Source: JAYPWI01 sp964629575
Lineage (GTDB): Bacteria > Actinomycetota > Acidimicrobiia > Acidimicrobiales > Poriferisodalaceae
Length of the DNA stretch: 64,000 nt
Reading direction: 5' to 3'
Assembly: GCA_964629575.1 (NCBI GenBank)
Contig: CAZVUM010000005.1
Coordinates: 52,728 to 116,727 of the forward strand
Part shown: positions 27,043 to 35,588 of the stretch, in pieces
How positions within the stretch are numbered: position 1 is the first letter of the stretch
Layout of the letters: the number at the start of each line of letters is the position of its first letter
Translations under genes and position numbers: made by a program
Notes under the pieces: model-generated
What the model was told of the DNA's origin: nothing
The model's input: the letters and a program-made list of their open reading frames with translations, nothing else
Database searches by the model: none

Positions 27043-27690
27043 TCATCCCCCGAGGGGGACATCTGCGCTTCCGCACGCGGCCCACAGCCCTCGTGCGGCG
27101 GCCCTCGCGTCGGATTCGGCCGCCGCGAACAACTCGGCGTGGAAGGTGTTTGGCTCGAAGCGGAACGCCTCAGCGAATCCCTCGAGGACGAGCTGATGGT
27201 TGACGAAGAGGGCGTCCGAGGTCCGATGGACGTACGCGAGCACCCGGTCGAAACGGTCGTACAGCTCCTCGTCTCGTTCGAGGTACACGGGATCGCCGGG
27301 CACGAGAAGCTCCTCCATGCGGATCGTCGCTTCGTTTCCGAAGCATTCGGGCTCGCGGATGCCGCCGGACTTTTCCGGTGTGTCGATCCCGATCAAGCGC
27401 ACCGACTCGCGCCGGCCGTCGATGTCGACGTCGATCGTGTCGCCGTCCACCACGCGCACAACGACCGCGTTGGGCACGAGCTCCGAGCCGGGTGTGGAGG
27501 TGGGGCCTGTCTGCGTGGTGGAGACGCCCGGAGTATCGGAAGGGTCGGCGACGGTCGACGGATCGATCGCGAGGGTGGTCGAAGGCTCTGGGGCCACTTC
27601 GCTCGCCGCTTCGTCGGAGTCCCGAGTCAGGAGCACCACGAGCAGGCCGACAGAGGCGGCAACCACCAGGAGGGAGAGTCCGACGCGCAT
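27043..27690 (-). CDS. Secreted/membrane-anchored staphylococcal-nuclease-like (SNase) protein
   Basis: A 215-aa protein with an N-terminal membrane helix or uncleaved signal (VGLSLLVVAASVGLLVVLL), a Thr/Ser/Pro linker to ~residue 70, and a thermonuclease domain. Catalytic features are visible: VVDGDTIDV, RLIGIDTPE and ERDEELYDRFDRVLAYV, which supplies the catalytic Glu and second Arg. Two Cys (PECFGN and AACGS) may form a disulfide. It probably degrades extracellular DNA or RNA for nutrient use. Ends in a good terminator. Confidence 0.87.
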   Translation of the reverse strand: MRVGLSLLVVAASVGLLVVLLTRDSDEAASEVAPEPSTTLAIDPSTVADPSDTPGVSTTQTGPTSTPGSELVPNAVVVRVVDGDTIDVDIDGRRESVRLIGIDTPEKSGGIREPECFGNEATIRMEELLVPGDPVYLERDEELYDRFDRVLAYVHRTSDALFVNHQLVLEGFAEAFRFEPNTFHAELFAAAESDARAAARGLWAACGSADVPLGG

Positions 27691-27731
27691 CCGCGGCAGG
27701 CTACCGACGGGCCCGGACGCTTCGACGGGGC

Positions 27732-27884
27732 TCAGGCGGCGTCGAGGTCGAGCTCGGGGACGCTGTGGGCGGCGGCGAGGGCGGCGCGCGCCTCCGCGAT
27801 GCCCTGGCGGCCGATCTCGCGCGTCCGCCGGTCGAGCTTCCAGCTCTGTTGTGGCTTCTCGATGAGTCGCAGTTGGCGGGTCAT
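27732..27884 (-). CDS. Small 50-aa conserved-looking protein
   Basis: A 50-residue ORF (ATG at 27884) reading MTRQLRLIEKPQQSWKLDRR and then TREIGRQGIAEARAAL. The pattern of a Trp-Lys-Leu-Asp turn followed by a basic amphipathic helix looks like a real small protein; I believe similar short proteins occur in related actinobacteria but cannot verify it. It lies in the antisense of nothing, between the nuclease and the divergent LLM gene. The ribosome binding site is weak. Function unknown. Confidence 0.5.
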   Translation of the reverse strand: MTRQLRLIEKPQQSWKLDRRTREIGRQGIAEARAALAAAHSVPELDLDAA

Positions 27885-28022
27885 GTGCTCACTCTGCAAA
27901 GAGGGTGTGACACTGAAACGCTGAGATCGCTGAATTCGTTCCGATGGGCCACCTAATCTGCGACTCGCTGCGCTCAATCGCCGACATTCTGGCTGACGGG
28001 CGCGAGAGGAGACGACGGATTC

Positions 28023-28988
28023 ATGGACAACCGGTACGGCATCACGGTTCCGTTCGACGGACCCCTTCATGAGCAGGCCGACCTGTATCGGGAGTTCGAG
28101 GACCTCGGATACACGGACCTGTGGAGCAGCGAGGCGGACGGAACCGACGGGTTCACGCCTCTCATCTTGGCCTCGCAGTGGGCTCCATCGATGCGGCTCG
28201 GCATCGCGATCATCCCGGCATATACCCGGGGACCTGCGCTGATGGCCCAGGCGGTTGCATCGGCGTGCGAGGCGGCGCCTGGCCGGTTCGTGATGGGGAT
28301 CGGCTCGTCGTCGAACGTGATCGTCGAGAACTGGAACGGCATCCCGTTCGAGGAGCCCTACAAGCGCACCCGCGACGTCGCCCGCTTCCTGCGCAGCGCT
28401 CTGACCGGCGAGAAGGTCACCGAGGTCTATGACGGCTTCGAGGTGAAGGGCTTCACCCTGCGCCGACCACCCGAACAGGCCCCTCCGATCCTGATCGCGG
28501 CTCTGCGTCAGGGAATGTTGCGGTTGGCCGGGCGCGAAGGCGACGGGGCGATCATCAACTGGCTCTCGGCCGATGACGTGTCGACCGTGGTTCCCTTCGT
28601 CGACGAGGGTGGCCCGGACAAAGAGATCGTGGCGCGCATCTTCGTGTGCCCCAACCCCGATGCCGACACGGTGCGCGCCCAGGCCAAGCGCAACATCGCC
28701 GCGTATCTCAACGTTCCCGTCTACGCCGACTTTCACCGTTGGCTCGGGCGTGAGGAGCTCCAGGGAATGTGGGACCACTGGTCTGCCGGCGACCGAAAGG
28801 CGGCACTCGCGGCGATTCCGGACTCGGTCGTCGATGAGCTGTTCGTTCACGGCACGCCCGAAGAGTGTCGCGAGCACATCGATCGCTACCACGCCAATGG
28901 CGTGACGACGTCTGCCATCGCCATCACCCCCTTTGGTGGTATCGACCCGATCCAGGCGGCTCGCGACCTCGCGCCCGCCGCCCGCTGA
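28023..28988 (+). CDS. LLM-class F420-dependent oxidoreductase
   Basis: A 321-aa TIM-barrel protein of the bacterial luciferase-like family, which in actinobacteria usually uses coenzyme F420. Family landmarks: YREFEDLGYTDLWSSEADG at the N-terminus, RLGIAIIPAYTRGPALMAQA, FVMGIGSSSNVIVENWNG, and PPILIAALRQGMLRLAGREGDG. A ribosome binding site AGAGGAG precedes the ATG. It is followed 42 bp later by an enoyl-CoA hydratase gene on the same strand, so a role in catabolism of a CoA-linked compound is plausible. The exact substrate is unknown. Confidence 0.87.
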   Translation: MDNRYGITVPFDGPLHEQADLYREFEDLGYTDLWSSEADGTDGFTPLILASQWAPSMRLGIAIIPAYTRGPALMAQAVASACEAAPGRFVMGIGSSSNVIVENWNGIPFEEPYKRTRDVARFLRSALTGEKVTEVYDGFEVKGFTLRRPPEQAPPILIAALRQGMLRLAGREGDGAIINWLSADDVSTVVPFVDEGGPDKEIVARIFVCPNPDADTVRAQAKRNIAAYLNVPVYADFHRWLGREELQGMWDHWSAGDRKAALAAIPDSVVDELFVHGTPEECREHIDRYHANGVTTSAIAITPFGGIDPIQAARDLAPAAR

Positions 28989-29030
28989 CCGATCGACACC
29001 CCGCTCACCCATCAAACAGGGAGATCCGAC

Positions 29031-29819
29031 ATGGAGCTGGACAACGTTCTGTACGAGGTGCGCGATGGCGTCGCGCACGTACGACTCAATCGGCCGGGCG
29101 GAGCCAACGCTCTCAACCCGGCCCTCTCGCGCGATCTGCGTGAGGTGATGCTCGAGATCCAGTGGGACGACGCCGTCAAGGCCGTGTCGATCACGGCGGA
29201 GGGCAAGGTCTTCTGCGCCGGCGGCGACCTCAAGGAGTTCAACGAGGCCGGCGACGCTCTGCCCGCGCTCGCCAGCGGCATGCTCGTGGACTTCCACGGT
29301 GCGATCTACAAGATGAACCGGATGGCCAAGCCCTTCGTGGCGGGGGTCAATGGTGCCGCAGGCGGTGCGGGGATGTCGATCGTCTCGTCGTTCGACCTCG
29401 TCGTGGCCGGCGAGTCGTCCAAGTTCACGATGGCCTACACCGCGGCCGGGGTGACCCCCGACGGCACCTCCACGTACTTCGTCGCCCGCCACATCGGCCT
29501 GCGCCGCATGATGGAGCTGACGCTCACCAACCGCGTGCTGTCGGCACAGGAAGCCCTCGAGTGGGGCTTCGTCAACCAGGTGGTGCCAGACGACGAGGTC
29601 GACGCCGCGGCGGCGGAGCTCGCGCAGCGGCTGGCCGACGGGCCGGCGTGGGCGCTCGGTCACGCCAAGAAGATCGTGTACGAGGGCTACGAGTCGCCCC
29701 TCGAAGTCGCCGGCGAGATCGAAGGCGTCACGATCGCCGCGGCGATGGGCACGCACGACGGGCGCGAGGGAATCGCAGCCTTTGTGGAGAAGCGTCGGCC
29801 CGATTTCCAGGGTCGCTGA
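29031..29819 (+). CDS. Enoyl-CoA hydratase/isomerase (crotonase) family protein
   Basis: A 262-aa crotonase-fold protein. The oxyanion-hole strands are visible: FCAGGDLKEF near residue 62 and VNGAAGGAGMSIVSSFDLVV near 105-124. At the position of the second catalytic Glu the sequence reads YTAAGVTPDGTSTYFV, with Asp and no obvious Glu, so it may be an isomerase-type or atypical member rather than a classical hydratase. A ribosome binding site (AGGGAGA) precedes the ATG. Probably in an operon with the LLM gene upstream. Confidence 0.88.
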   Translation: MELDNVLYEVRDGVAHVRLNRPGGANALNPALSRDLREVMLEIQWDDAVKAVSITAEGKVFCAGGDLKEFNEAGDALPALASGMLVDFHGAIYKMNRMAKPFVAGVNGAAGGAGMSIVSSFDLVVAGESSKFTMAYTAAGVTPDGTSTYFVARHIGLRRMMELTLTNRVLSAQEALEWGFVNQVVPDDEVDAAAAELAQRLADGPAWALGHAKKIVYEGYESPLEVAGEIEGVTIAAAMGTHDGREGIAAFVEKRRPDFQGR

Positions 29820-29849
29820 GCCAGCGGCGCCTGAGCCCCCGGGCGTCGG

Positions 29850-32261
29850 TCAGTCCAGACAACCGGCCGCGGCGAGATCGGCGATCTTGTCCGCGTTGTA
29901 GCCCAAGAAGTCCGTGAGCACATCAAAGGTGTGTTGTCCGAAGGTCGGACCGGCCCAACGCGGGCCGAAGTCGGATCGCGACAGGGTGAACCCGGGCGCC
30001 TCGACGAAGCTGTCGCCGTGGATCGGATGCGGGACCGATCTGAACGTGTCCCGATGCTGGAGCTGGGGGTCGGCCACGCACTGGGTGGAGTTCTGCACCT
30101 GGTGGGCGGGCACGCCGAGGCCCTGCAAACGCGCTTGGAGCTCGTGGGCCTCATGGGCGGCAGCGAACTCGGCCAGGAGAGACTCCAGCTCGTCCGAGCG
30201 GGCGCGCCGTTCGTCGAGCGGCAGGCTGGCGAGGGTGTCATGGCCCATCACCGATGCGAGGGTGGCCCATTGCGCATCGGTTTCACAGGCGATCGCGATC
30301 CACTGGTCTCCATCCGTGGGGAGGGTCTGCACAATGGCGTGGGGCGCCATGAGAACGTCGGCGTTTCCGTTCCGTCCTGCTGTCCGGTCGTGCAGCGACT
30401 CGTCGAGAAGAAGGGGAGACAGCATGTGCATCGCGGCCTCCATCTGAGAGATGTCGATGTGCTGGCCCTCTCCCGTGCGATCTCGGTGCTCGAGAGCGGC
30501 CATGAGCGCCGCGACCGTGAAGCGCGGGCTCACGTAGTCGGTGTACGCCGTGTAGGGACCCGCGGGCAGCCGGTCGGCCCAGCCGGTGACCGGGTAGAAC
30601 CCCGCGAACGATGCGCCCGCAGTTCCGAAGCCGGGATAGTCGGCGAGCGGTCCGCTGTGGCCCATGAGGCAGCTGGAGATCATGATCACCGACGGGTTGA
30701 CCTCTCGGAAGGCCTCGTAGGTGACGTCCATCTTGCGGGCTCCGCGCGGCGTGAACGACTCCGTGACCACGTCGGCCCATCGCACCATGTCGAGCAGCAC
30801 GTCGCGCGACTCGGGCACGCTCAAGTTGAGCTGGAGGGCCATCTTTCCGGCGTTGGACGAGTGGTACTGCAGCGAGCCCTCGGGGTCGCCGTCCTCGCCG
30901 CGGAACGGGTTGCCCGCTCGCAGCACCTCGGGTCGCGTCTCGGACTCGATGCGCACCACGGTCGCGCCGAAGTCGGCCAGGGTTCGCGTCGCACCTGGCC
31001 CCGCGAGCGCCCAGAACAGGTCGAGGATCTTCAGCCCGTCGAGCGGCCGGCCTGTCGGGTGTTCGTCGGCGGAGGTCGCTGCGGCTGGCACCGCAGGTGC
31101 GCGCTGCGGAGCTGACAGCACCTCCTCGGTGTGTTCACCGACCTTTGGGGGCGACCCGAGGTGTGTTGCCGGGCTCGCTGTGAAGCGGGCGAGCGGGCCG
31201 CTGATCCGAACCGGTTCGTCGCGACCGGCGATCTCGATGGTCTCCCAGTAGGAACGATCGTCCAGGTGGGGGAGGTTGAGGAGGTCGTGCGTGGTCGAGA
31301 TCGGCGCGATGAGCGCGGCGTTCTCGATCGCCCCGGTGAGGAGCTCCGCCTTGGTCCGGCTGCCGACGAACTTCTCGATCGCTGCGGCATTCTCCTGCAG
31401 GAGGTCCGGGGACGCCCGCCCTTCGATGACCTCCATCGCGAAGGGGATCCAATCGCGCTCCGCGATCTCGGCGGGGCACTCGCCCTCGGCAGCCATCCAC
31501 GCGAAGAGCCGGTTGGTGTATGGCCCGATCACAGGGCCGAACAGGTGGGTGACGTTGACGTGTCCGTCGGCGCACGGGAACACGAACCGCAACTTGAACG
31601 GACCGAGCTCGAGGCCGCCTGCGATCCGCTGGGCTTCGGGCGAATCGACCAACGTGTTCATCATGCAGAACTGGCTGATCGAGATGAGGGCCTGCTGGGC
31701 CGAGGCATCGACGTGCTGACCGAGGCCGCTCTTCGCCCGCTCGCGTAGCGCGATGAGGATGCCCTGCGCCGCGTCGAGGGCGGCGATGTGCCAGCTCTGC
31801 GGGTAGCCGATACGGATCGGGGCGCGGTCCTTGTCTCCGGTGACCGACGCAGCCCCGCCTGCTGCGAAGAGCGTGAGGTCCGTCGCCAACCAATCCGCCT
31901 TGGGACCGTCGAGCCCGAACGGGGTGATCGAGGCCGTCACCAGCGCGGGATTGGCCGACCGCAACATGTCGAGGTCGACGGGATAGGCCTCGCTCGTGAT
32001 GACGACGTCGGCGCCCATCGCCAGGTCGCGGAGCGCGAGATCGTCGGCGACGACAGATCTCTTCCCACGGTTGTATGCGATGTGAAACAGCGAAGTGTCT
32101 GCGCCCGGCTCGTCGTCGACGAAGGGTGGGATTTTGCGCGAGCGGTGGCCGTCCTCGGGCTCGACACAGATCACGTCCGCGCCGAGCTGTGCAAGGACGA
32201 AACCTGCGAATTGCCCGCGATCATCCGCCAGGTCCAGCACTCGATAGTGCGAGAGCGGCAT
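29850..32261 (-). CDS. Tandem-fused CaiB/BaiF family III CoA-transferase
   Basis: An 803-aa protein made of two complete family III CoA-transferase units. The first (~1-390) has LDLADDRGQFAGFVLAQLGADV and HIAALDAAQGILIALRERAKSGLG; the second (~425-803) has LKILDLFWALAGPGATRTLADFGATVVRIES and YTDYVSPRFTVAALMAALEHR. The Asp in ALDAAQ and in YTDYV sits where the catalytic Asp of this family is expected. Normally these enzymes are interlocked dimers of ~400-aa chains; the fusion would make a built-in pseudo-heterodimer. The true start is the ATG at 32261; the longer reading back to 33212 is antisense to the next gene. Confidence 0.9.
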   Translation of the reverse strand: MPLSHYRVLDLADDRGQFAGFVLAQLGADVICVEPEDGHRSRKIPPFVDDEPGADTSLFHIAYNRGKRSVVADDLALRDLAMGADVVITSEAYPVDLDMLRSANPALVTASITPFGLDGPKADWLATDLTLFAAGGAASVTGDKDRAPIRIGYPQSWHIAALDAAQGILIALRERAKSGLGQHVDASAQQALISISQFCMMNTLVDSPEAQRIAGGLELGPFKLRFVFPCADGHVNVTHLFGPVIGPYTNRLFAWMAAEGECPAEIAERDWIPFAMEVIEGRASPDLLQENAAAIEKFVGSRTKAELLTGAIENAALIAPISTTHDLLNLPHLDDRSYWETIEIAGRDEPVRISGPLARFTASPATHLGSPPKVGEHTEEVLSAPQRAPAVPAAATSADEHPTGRPLDGLKILDLFWALAGPGATRTLADFGATVVRIESETRPEVLRAGNPFRGEDGDPEGSLQYHSSNAGKMALQLNLSVPESRDVLLDMVRWADVVTESFTPRGARKMDVTYEAFREVNPSVIMISSCLMGHSGPLADYPGFGTAGASFAGFYPVTGWADRLPAGPYTAYTDYVSPRFTVAALMAALEHRDRTGEGQHIDISQMEAAMHMLSPLLLDESLHDRTAGRNGNADVLMAPHAIVQTLPTDGDQWIAIACETDAQWATLASVMGHDTLASLPLDERRARSDELESLLAEFAAAHEAHELQARLQGLGVPAHQVQNSTQCVADPQLQHRDTFRSVPHPIHGDSFVEAPGFTLSRSDFGPRWAGPTFGQHTFDVLTDFLGYNADKIADLAAAGCLD

Positions 32262-32330
32262 GAGGGTCGAGGCTAGTTGGGCGCCGGACCTCGCTCGTGC
32301 GGCATGCTGTCGGAGAATCGAGGAGCGACC

Positions 32331-33305
32331 ATGCGTGCAGTTGTGTGCAAGGCCTTCGGGCCACCGGAGAACTTGGTGATCGAGGAGGTCCCGGATCCGG
32401 TCGCGGGGCCCGGCCAGGTGGTCGTGGACGCCAGCGCCATTCCGATCATCTTCCCGGACACGTTGATGCTCGAGGACAAGTACCAGTTCAAGGCCCCGCC
32501 GCCCTACGTGCCTGGCGGGGAGATGGCAGGTGTGGTGAGCGAGGTCGGCGACGGTGTGTCGTCGGTCGCGGTCGGCGATCGGGTCGTGGCCCGTCTCGGA
32601 GTGACCGGCGGAATGGCGGAGCGCGGGGTCTGCGACGAAGCCGGGATCATGAAGCTCCCCGACTCGGCCGGCTTCCCAGAATCGACGGGGCTGCTCTACG
32701 CACACGGCACCACGTACTACGGGCTCAAGTGGCGTGGGCGCATGCAGGAGGGCGAGTCGCTCCTGGTGCTCGGAGCCGCCGGCCAGCTGGGCCTGTCGGC
32801 GATCGAGATCGGCAAGATCATGGGAGCCAGGGTGATCGCCGCAGCGTCGACCGAGGAGAAGCTCCAGCTCTGCCGTGACGCCGGTGCCGACGAGGCCATC
32901 AACTACGCCGACGAGGACCTCAAGGATCGGGCGAAGGAGCTCACGGGCGGCGAGGGTGTCGATGTCGTCTATGACGGTGTCGGCGGCGACTACGCGGAGG
33001 CGGCTCTGCGAGCGACGGCCTGGGGCGGACGTTTCCTGGTGATCGGCTTCACGGCAGGGATTCCGTCGATTCCGCTCAACCTGACCCTGCTGAAGGGGTG
33101 CGACATCGTCGGCGTGTTCTACGGCGCGATGACGGCGAAGGAGCCAGAGCTCGCCGCCCAGGTGACGTCTGACCTGCTCGGTTGGGTGGGCTCCGGCGAG
33201 CTGAAGCCGCATGTGAGCCAGACGTTCTCGCTCGAGCAGGCGCCGCAGGCCCTCCGCCTTATGATGGACCGCAAAGCCCAGGGCAAGCTGGTCATCGAGC
33301 CGTAG
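32331..33305 (+). CDS. NADPH:quinone oxidoreductase (zinc-free MDR family)
   Basis: A 324-aa medium-chain dehydrogenase/reductase. The GroES-like N-half (MRAVVCKAFGPPENLVIEEV) is followed by a Rossmann half with LVLGAAGQLGLSAIEIGKIMGA (NADPH-binding, AAG type) and the QOR-type GVGGDYAEAALRATAWGGRFL. It lacks zinc-binding Cys and His clusters, as in quinone reductases. The ATG is preceded by GAGGAG. It is divergent from the fused CoA-transferase. Confidence 0.87.
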   Translation: MRAVVCKAFGPPENLVIEEVPDPVAGPGQVVVDASAIPIIFPDTLMLEDKYQFKAPPPYVPGGEMAGVVSEVGDGVSSVAVGDRVVARLGVTGGMAERGVCDEAGIMKLPDSAGFPESTGLLYAHGTTYYGLKWRGRMQEGESLLVLGAAGQLGLSAIEIGKIMGARVIAAASTEEKLQLCRDAGADEAINYADEDLKDRAKELTGGEGVDVVYDGVGGDYAEAALRATAWGGRFLVIGFTAGIPSIPLNLTLLKGCDIVGVFYGAMTAKEPELAAQVTSDLLGWVGSGELKPHVSQTFSLEQAPQALRLMMDRKAQGKLVIEP

Positions 33306-33414
33306 CCCTGGTGGACCTGGCGTCGGCCGACAGGGTGGCTCCCGTGCAGACCGGTCCGCGGACAGGGTCCAGAGTCCCTAGCGCTGTGGGGAGCTGTTCG
33401 TAAACTTCTCGGGT

Positions 33415-33831
33415 ATGAGCAACCCTTCCGCCGTAGATGCGACCGATCCCGTGCGATCGATCGCAGTGTGGGATCCGGAACGGGTGTCATCGGGCGACAC
33501 GGTCGAGCAGCTCGCTCAGGCCCTCGTCGATGCCAATTGCGGGTCGATGCTCGTCGAGACCATCGATGGCGCGCTGGCGATCGTGACCGAGCGCGACGTT
33601 CTGCGAGCCGTCGCGGCCGGTACGTCGGGCAGCGATTGGGTGACCGACGTCATGACTCGTGAGGTCCTGTCGGTCCCCGCCGGAGAGAGGATTTGCGACG
33701 CAGCCGACCTCATGCTCGGAGCGTCGATCCGGCACGTGATCGTTCAGGACGAGGACACCGAGCGAGTCGGCCTGGTGTCGATGCGCGATCTCATCGAGCC
33801 CTTGCTCAACACGGCCACCGGCCGCGGCTGA
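33415..33831 (+). CDS. Tandem CBS-domain protein
   Basis: A 138-aa protein consisting of a CBS pair: SSGDTVEQLAQALVDANCGSMLV...GALAIVTERDVLRAVAAG for the first and VMTREVLSVPAGERICDAADLML...RVGLVSMRDLIEPLL for the second. Such stand-alone CBS modules usually sense adenine nucleotides and regulate other proteins. The partner is not evident. It is monocistronic with 109 bp upstream in which I see no clear promoter. Confidence 0.85.
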   Translation: MSNPSAVDATDPVRSIAVWDPERVSSGDTVEQLAQALVDANCGSMLVETIDGALAIVTERDVLRAVAAGTSGSDWVTDVMTREVLSVPAGERICDAADLMLGASIRHVIVQDEDTERVGLVSMRDLIEPLLNTATGRG

Positions 33832-33940
33832 ACTCGCCCCGGCGAGCCCGCATCGGCTTCTGTGGTCGAAACGGTTCGCTGAGCGAGCACTATCGACCAA
33901 GTTTCCAGCGCTTCGCCCGGCCGCCCGATCGCAGGGAGCC

Positions 33941-34222
33941 TCAGCTCACCACGACGTCGCCCCAGAACGCGACCCGGTCGGTGATCTCCTCGGCGGCCGG
34001 CTTGGGCGTGGGGTAGAAGAAGGCGGCTGCCGACAGGACCCGGTCGCCGACCACGACGTCGTAGTAGGACGCGGTTCCCTTCCACGGGCAGACCGAGGTA
34101 GAGGGTGACTCGCGCAGGAGAGACCGGTCGACCGACTCCATCGGGAAGTAGTGGTTGCCCTCCACGATCACGGTGTCGTCGCTCTGTGCGATCACTGTGC
34201 CGTCATATGTTGCTGTCGCCAT
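33941..34222 (-). CDS. DUF427 family protein
   Basis: A 93-aa small beta-rich protein. VIVEGNHYFPMESVDRSLLRES, STSVCPWKGTASYYDV and FYPTPKPAAEEITDRVAFWGDV are the family's conserved blocks (CPWKG.A.Y and the carboxy V.FW). A strong ribosome binding site (GAGAGGGAG) precedes the ATG. Proteins of this family are widespread, but their biochemical role is unclear to me. It follows the Gfo/Idh/MocA-like gene by 78 bp and may be cotranscribed. Confidence 0.85.
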   Translation of the reverse strand: MATATYDGTVIAQSDDTVIVEGNHYFPMESVDRSLLRESPSTSVCPWKGTASYYDVVVGDRVLSAAAFFYPTPKPAAEEITDRVAFWGDVVVS

Positions 34223-34300
34223 GGTGCTCCCTCTCCGCAGGTGTCAACCGCTCCGTGGTCTCTCGTGTTCCCTCCTGGTCCCGTCGCCTATCGCTGAACT

Positions 34301-35293
34301 TCAGTCTCCGGGAAACGTCAGCCCGACCTGTGCGCGGGCGGCATCGAGGGTTCGCATCATGGCGAGGGTGTCCGCATGGGGCATGACGTCGCTTTCGACG
34401 CGGTTCTCGCGCAGGCAACGATGAACTTCGGTCGCCTGGTACTGGAGTCCCGGCGTGGTCACCCTCGTGCCGAATCGCTTCCGCCGCTGCCCCTCGACCG
34501 TCACCTCGACCCGGGGCGTCACGTGCATGGGGCCCGCCAGGCGGATTTCGCCATCCTCGCCGACGATGCGGGCCTCGTTGCGACCAGCGACATCGACCGA
34601 CGTGAACAACGTTGCGGTGGCGCCCGGCCAGCCCAGAGTCAGGGAGGTCTGGAGGTCGACGCCGTCGTCCAGAACCGACACCGCCGCTACCGACTGGGGC
34701 TCCCCGAACACCAGATGTGCAAGGTGAATCGGATAGATCCCGAGATCGACGAGCGCGCCGCCGAGCCGAGCGTTGTCGAAGAGCCGATTTCCCGGACGAT
34801 CGCTGGGCGGCACCCGGAATGCGAACTCCGCTTCCAGGTGGAGCGGCCGACCGATCACGCCCTCCTGTAGGAGCCGCTGTAGCCGAACGTAGCCCGGCTG
34901 GAAGCGCGACCACATCGCCTCCATCAGAAAGACACCGTTGCCAACCGCGGCGTCGACCATGCGCTGAGCCTGTGCCTGGTTCACCGCGAAGGGCTTCTCG
35001 CACAGGACCGGTTTGCCGGCCTCGAGGTAGGCGAGTGTCTGCTCGCAATGTGCGTTGGCCGTCGACGACACGTAGACGACGTCGACGTCGGGGTCGTCGG
35101 CCAGCGCAGCGAGGCTGCCATGACGTCGCTCGATGCCGTGCTCGTGACCGAATCGCTCTGCGCCCTCGTCGGAACGAGACCCCACTGCGGCGACGGCCGC
35201 ATCATCGAGCCACCGGAGACCCTGGACGAACTTGGAGGCGATGCGACCGGTGCTGCTGATGCCCCAGCGGATCGGAGGTTGGAGCTCGGTCAT
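34301..35293 (-). CDS. Gfo/Idh/MocA family oxidoreductase
   Basis: A 330-aa NAD(P)-dependent dehydrogenase of the glucose-fructose oxidoreductase family. The Rossmann start RWGISSTGRIASKFVQGL, the cofactor/substrate motif EKPF (in GKPVLCEKPFAVN) and the C-terminal beta-sheet domain (GGALVDLGIYPIHLAHLVFG with the DxGxYxIH catalytic His region) are clear. The ATG at 35293 overlaps the stop of the upstream DUF3817 gene (ATGA). Its substrate is probably a polyol, sugar or trans-dihydrodiol type compound, not determinable here. Confidence 0.88.
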   Translation of the reverse strand: MTELQPPIRWGISSTGRIASKFVQGLRWLDDAAVAAVGSRSDEGAERFGHEHGIERRHGSLAALADDPDVDVVYVSSTANAHCEQTLAYLEAGKPVLCEKPFAVNQAQAQRMVDAAVGNGVFLMEAMWSRFQPGYVRLQRLLQEGVIGRPLHLEAEFAFRVPPSDRPGNRLFDNARLGGALVDLGIYPIHLAHLVFGEPQSVAAVSVLDDGVDLQTSLTLGWPGATATLFTSVDVAGRNEARIVGEDGEIRLAGPMHVTPRVEVTVEGQRRKRFGTRVTTPGLQYQATEVHRCLRENRVESDVMPHADTLAMMRTLDAARAQVGLTFPGD

Positions 35294-35559
35294 GGCAACC
35301 AGTTCCGGTCGACGTAGAAACCGCCGAAGGGCACCGCACCCATGGCCATGGCAGTGACGGCCTTCGAGAAGGGCCAACCGAGATCGTCGTACCAGCGAAC
35401 CAGAGCGAAGACGTACAGCAGGTACAGGACACCGTGAACGGGACCCATCACAGCGACGCCGGCGTCGTTGTCGCCTGCGTATTTCACGATGACGGCGACG
35501 AGCAACGCGAGATAGCTGGTCGCTTCGAGCCGTGAGGTGAGGTGGAGCGTGCGAACCAC
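35290..35559 (-). CDS. DUF3817-type small integral membrane protein
   Basis: An 89-aa protein with two or three hydrophobic helices (SYLALLVAVIVKYAG, GPVHGVLYLLYVFALVRWY, VTAMAMGAVPFGGFYVDRNW). The R-x-E-A-x-S/T-Y start, the GPVHG and the GGFYVDR tail are features of the DUF3817/YdzA family of unknown function. I take the GTG at 35559 (opening MVRTLHLTSRLE); it lies only 29 bp from the divergent C26 peptidase gene. It is coupled by ATGA to the downstream oxidoreductase. Confidence 0.75.
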   Translation of the reverse strand: MVRTLHLTSRLEATSYLALLVAVIVKYAGDNDAGVAVMGPVHGVLYLLYVFALVRWYDDLGWPFSKAVTAMAMGAVPFGGFYVDRNWLP

Positions 35560-35588
35560 CGCGTCAGTGTGGCCTACCGTGCTCGGGC

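Noticed and set aside
27732..29756. A 674-codon minus-strand ORF across the LLM and enoyl-CoA hydratase genes
   Set aside because: It is antisense to two clear enzymes with ribosome binding sites. Only its last 50 codons (27732-27884) look like a real protein.
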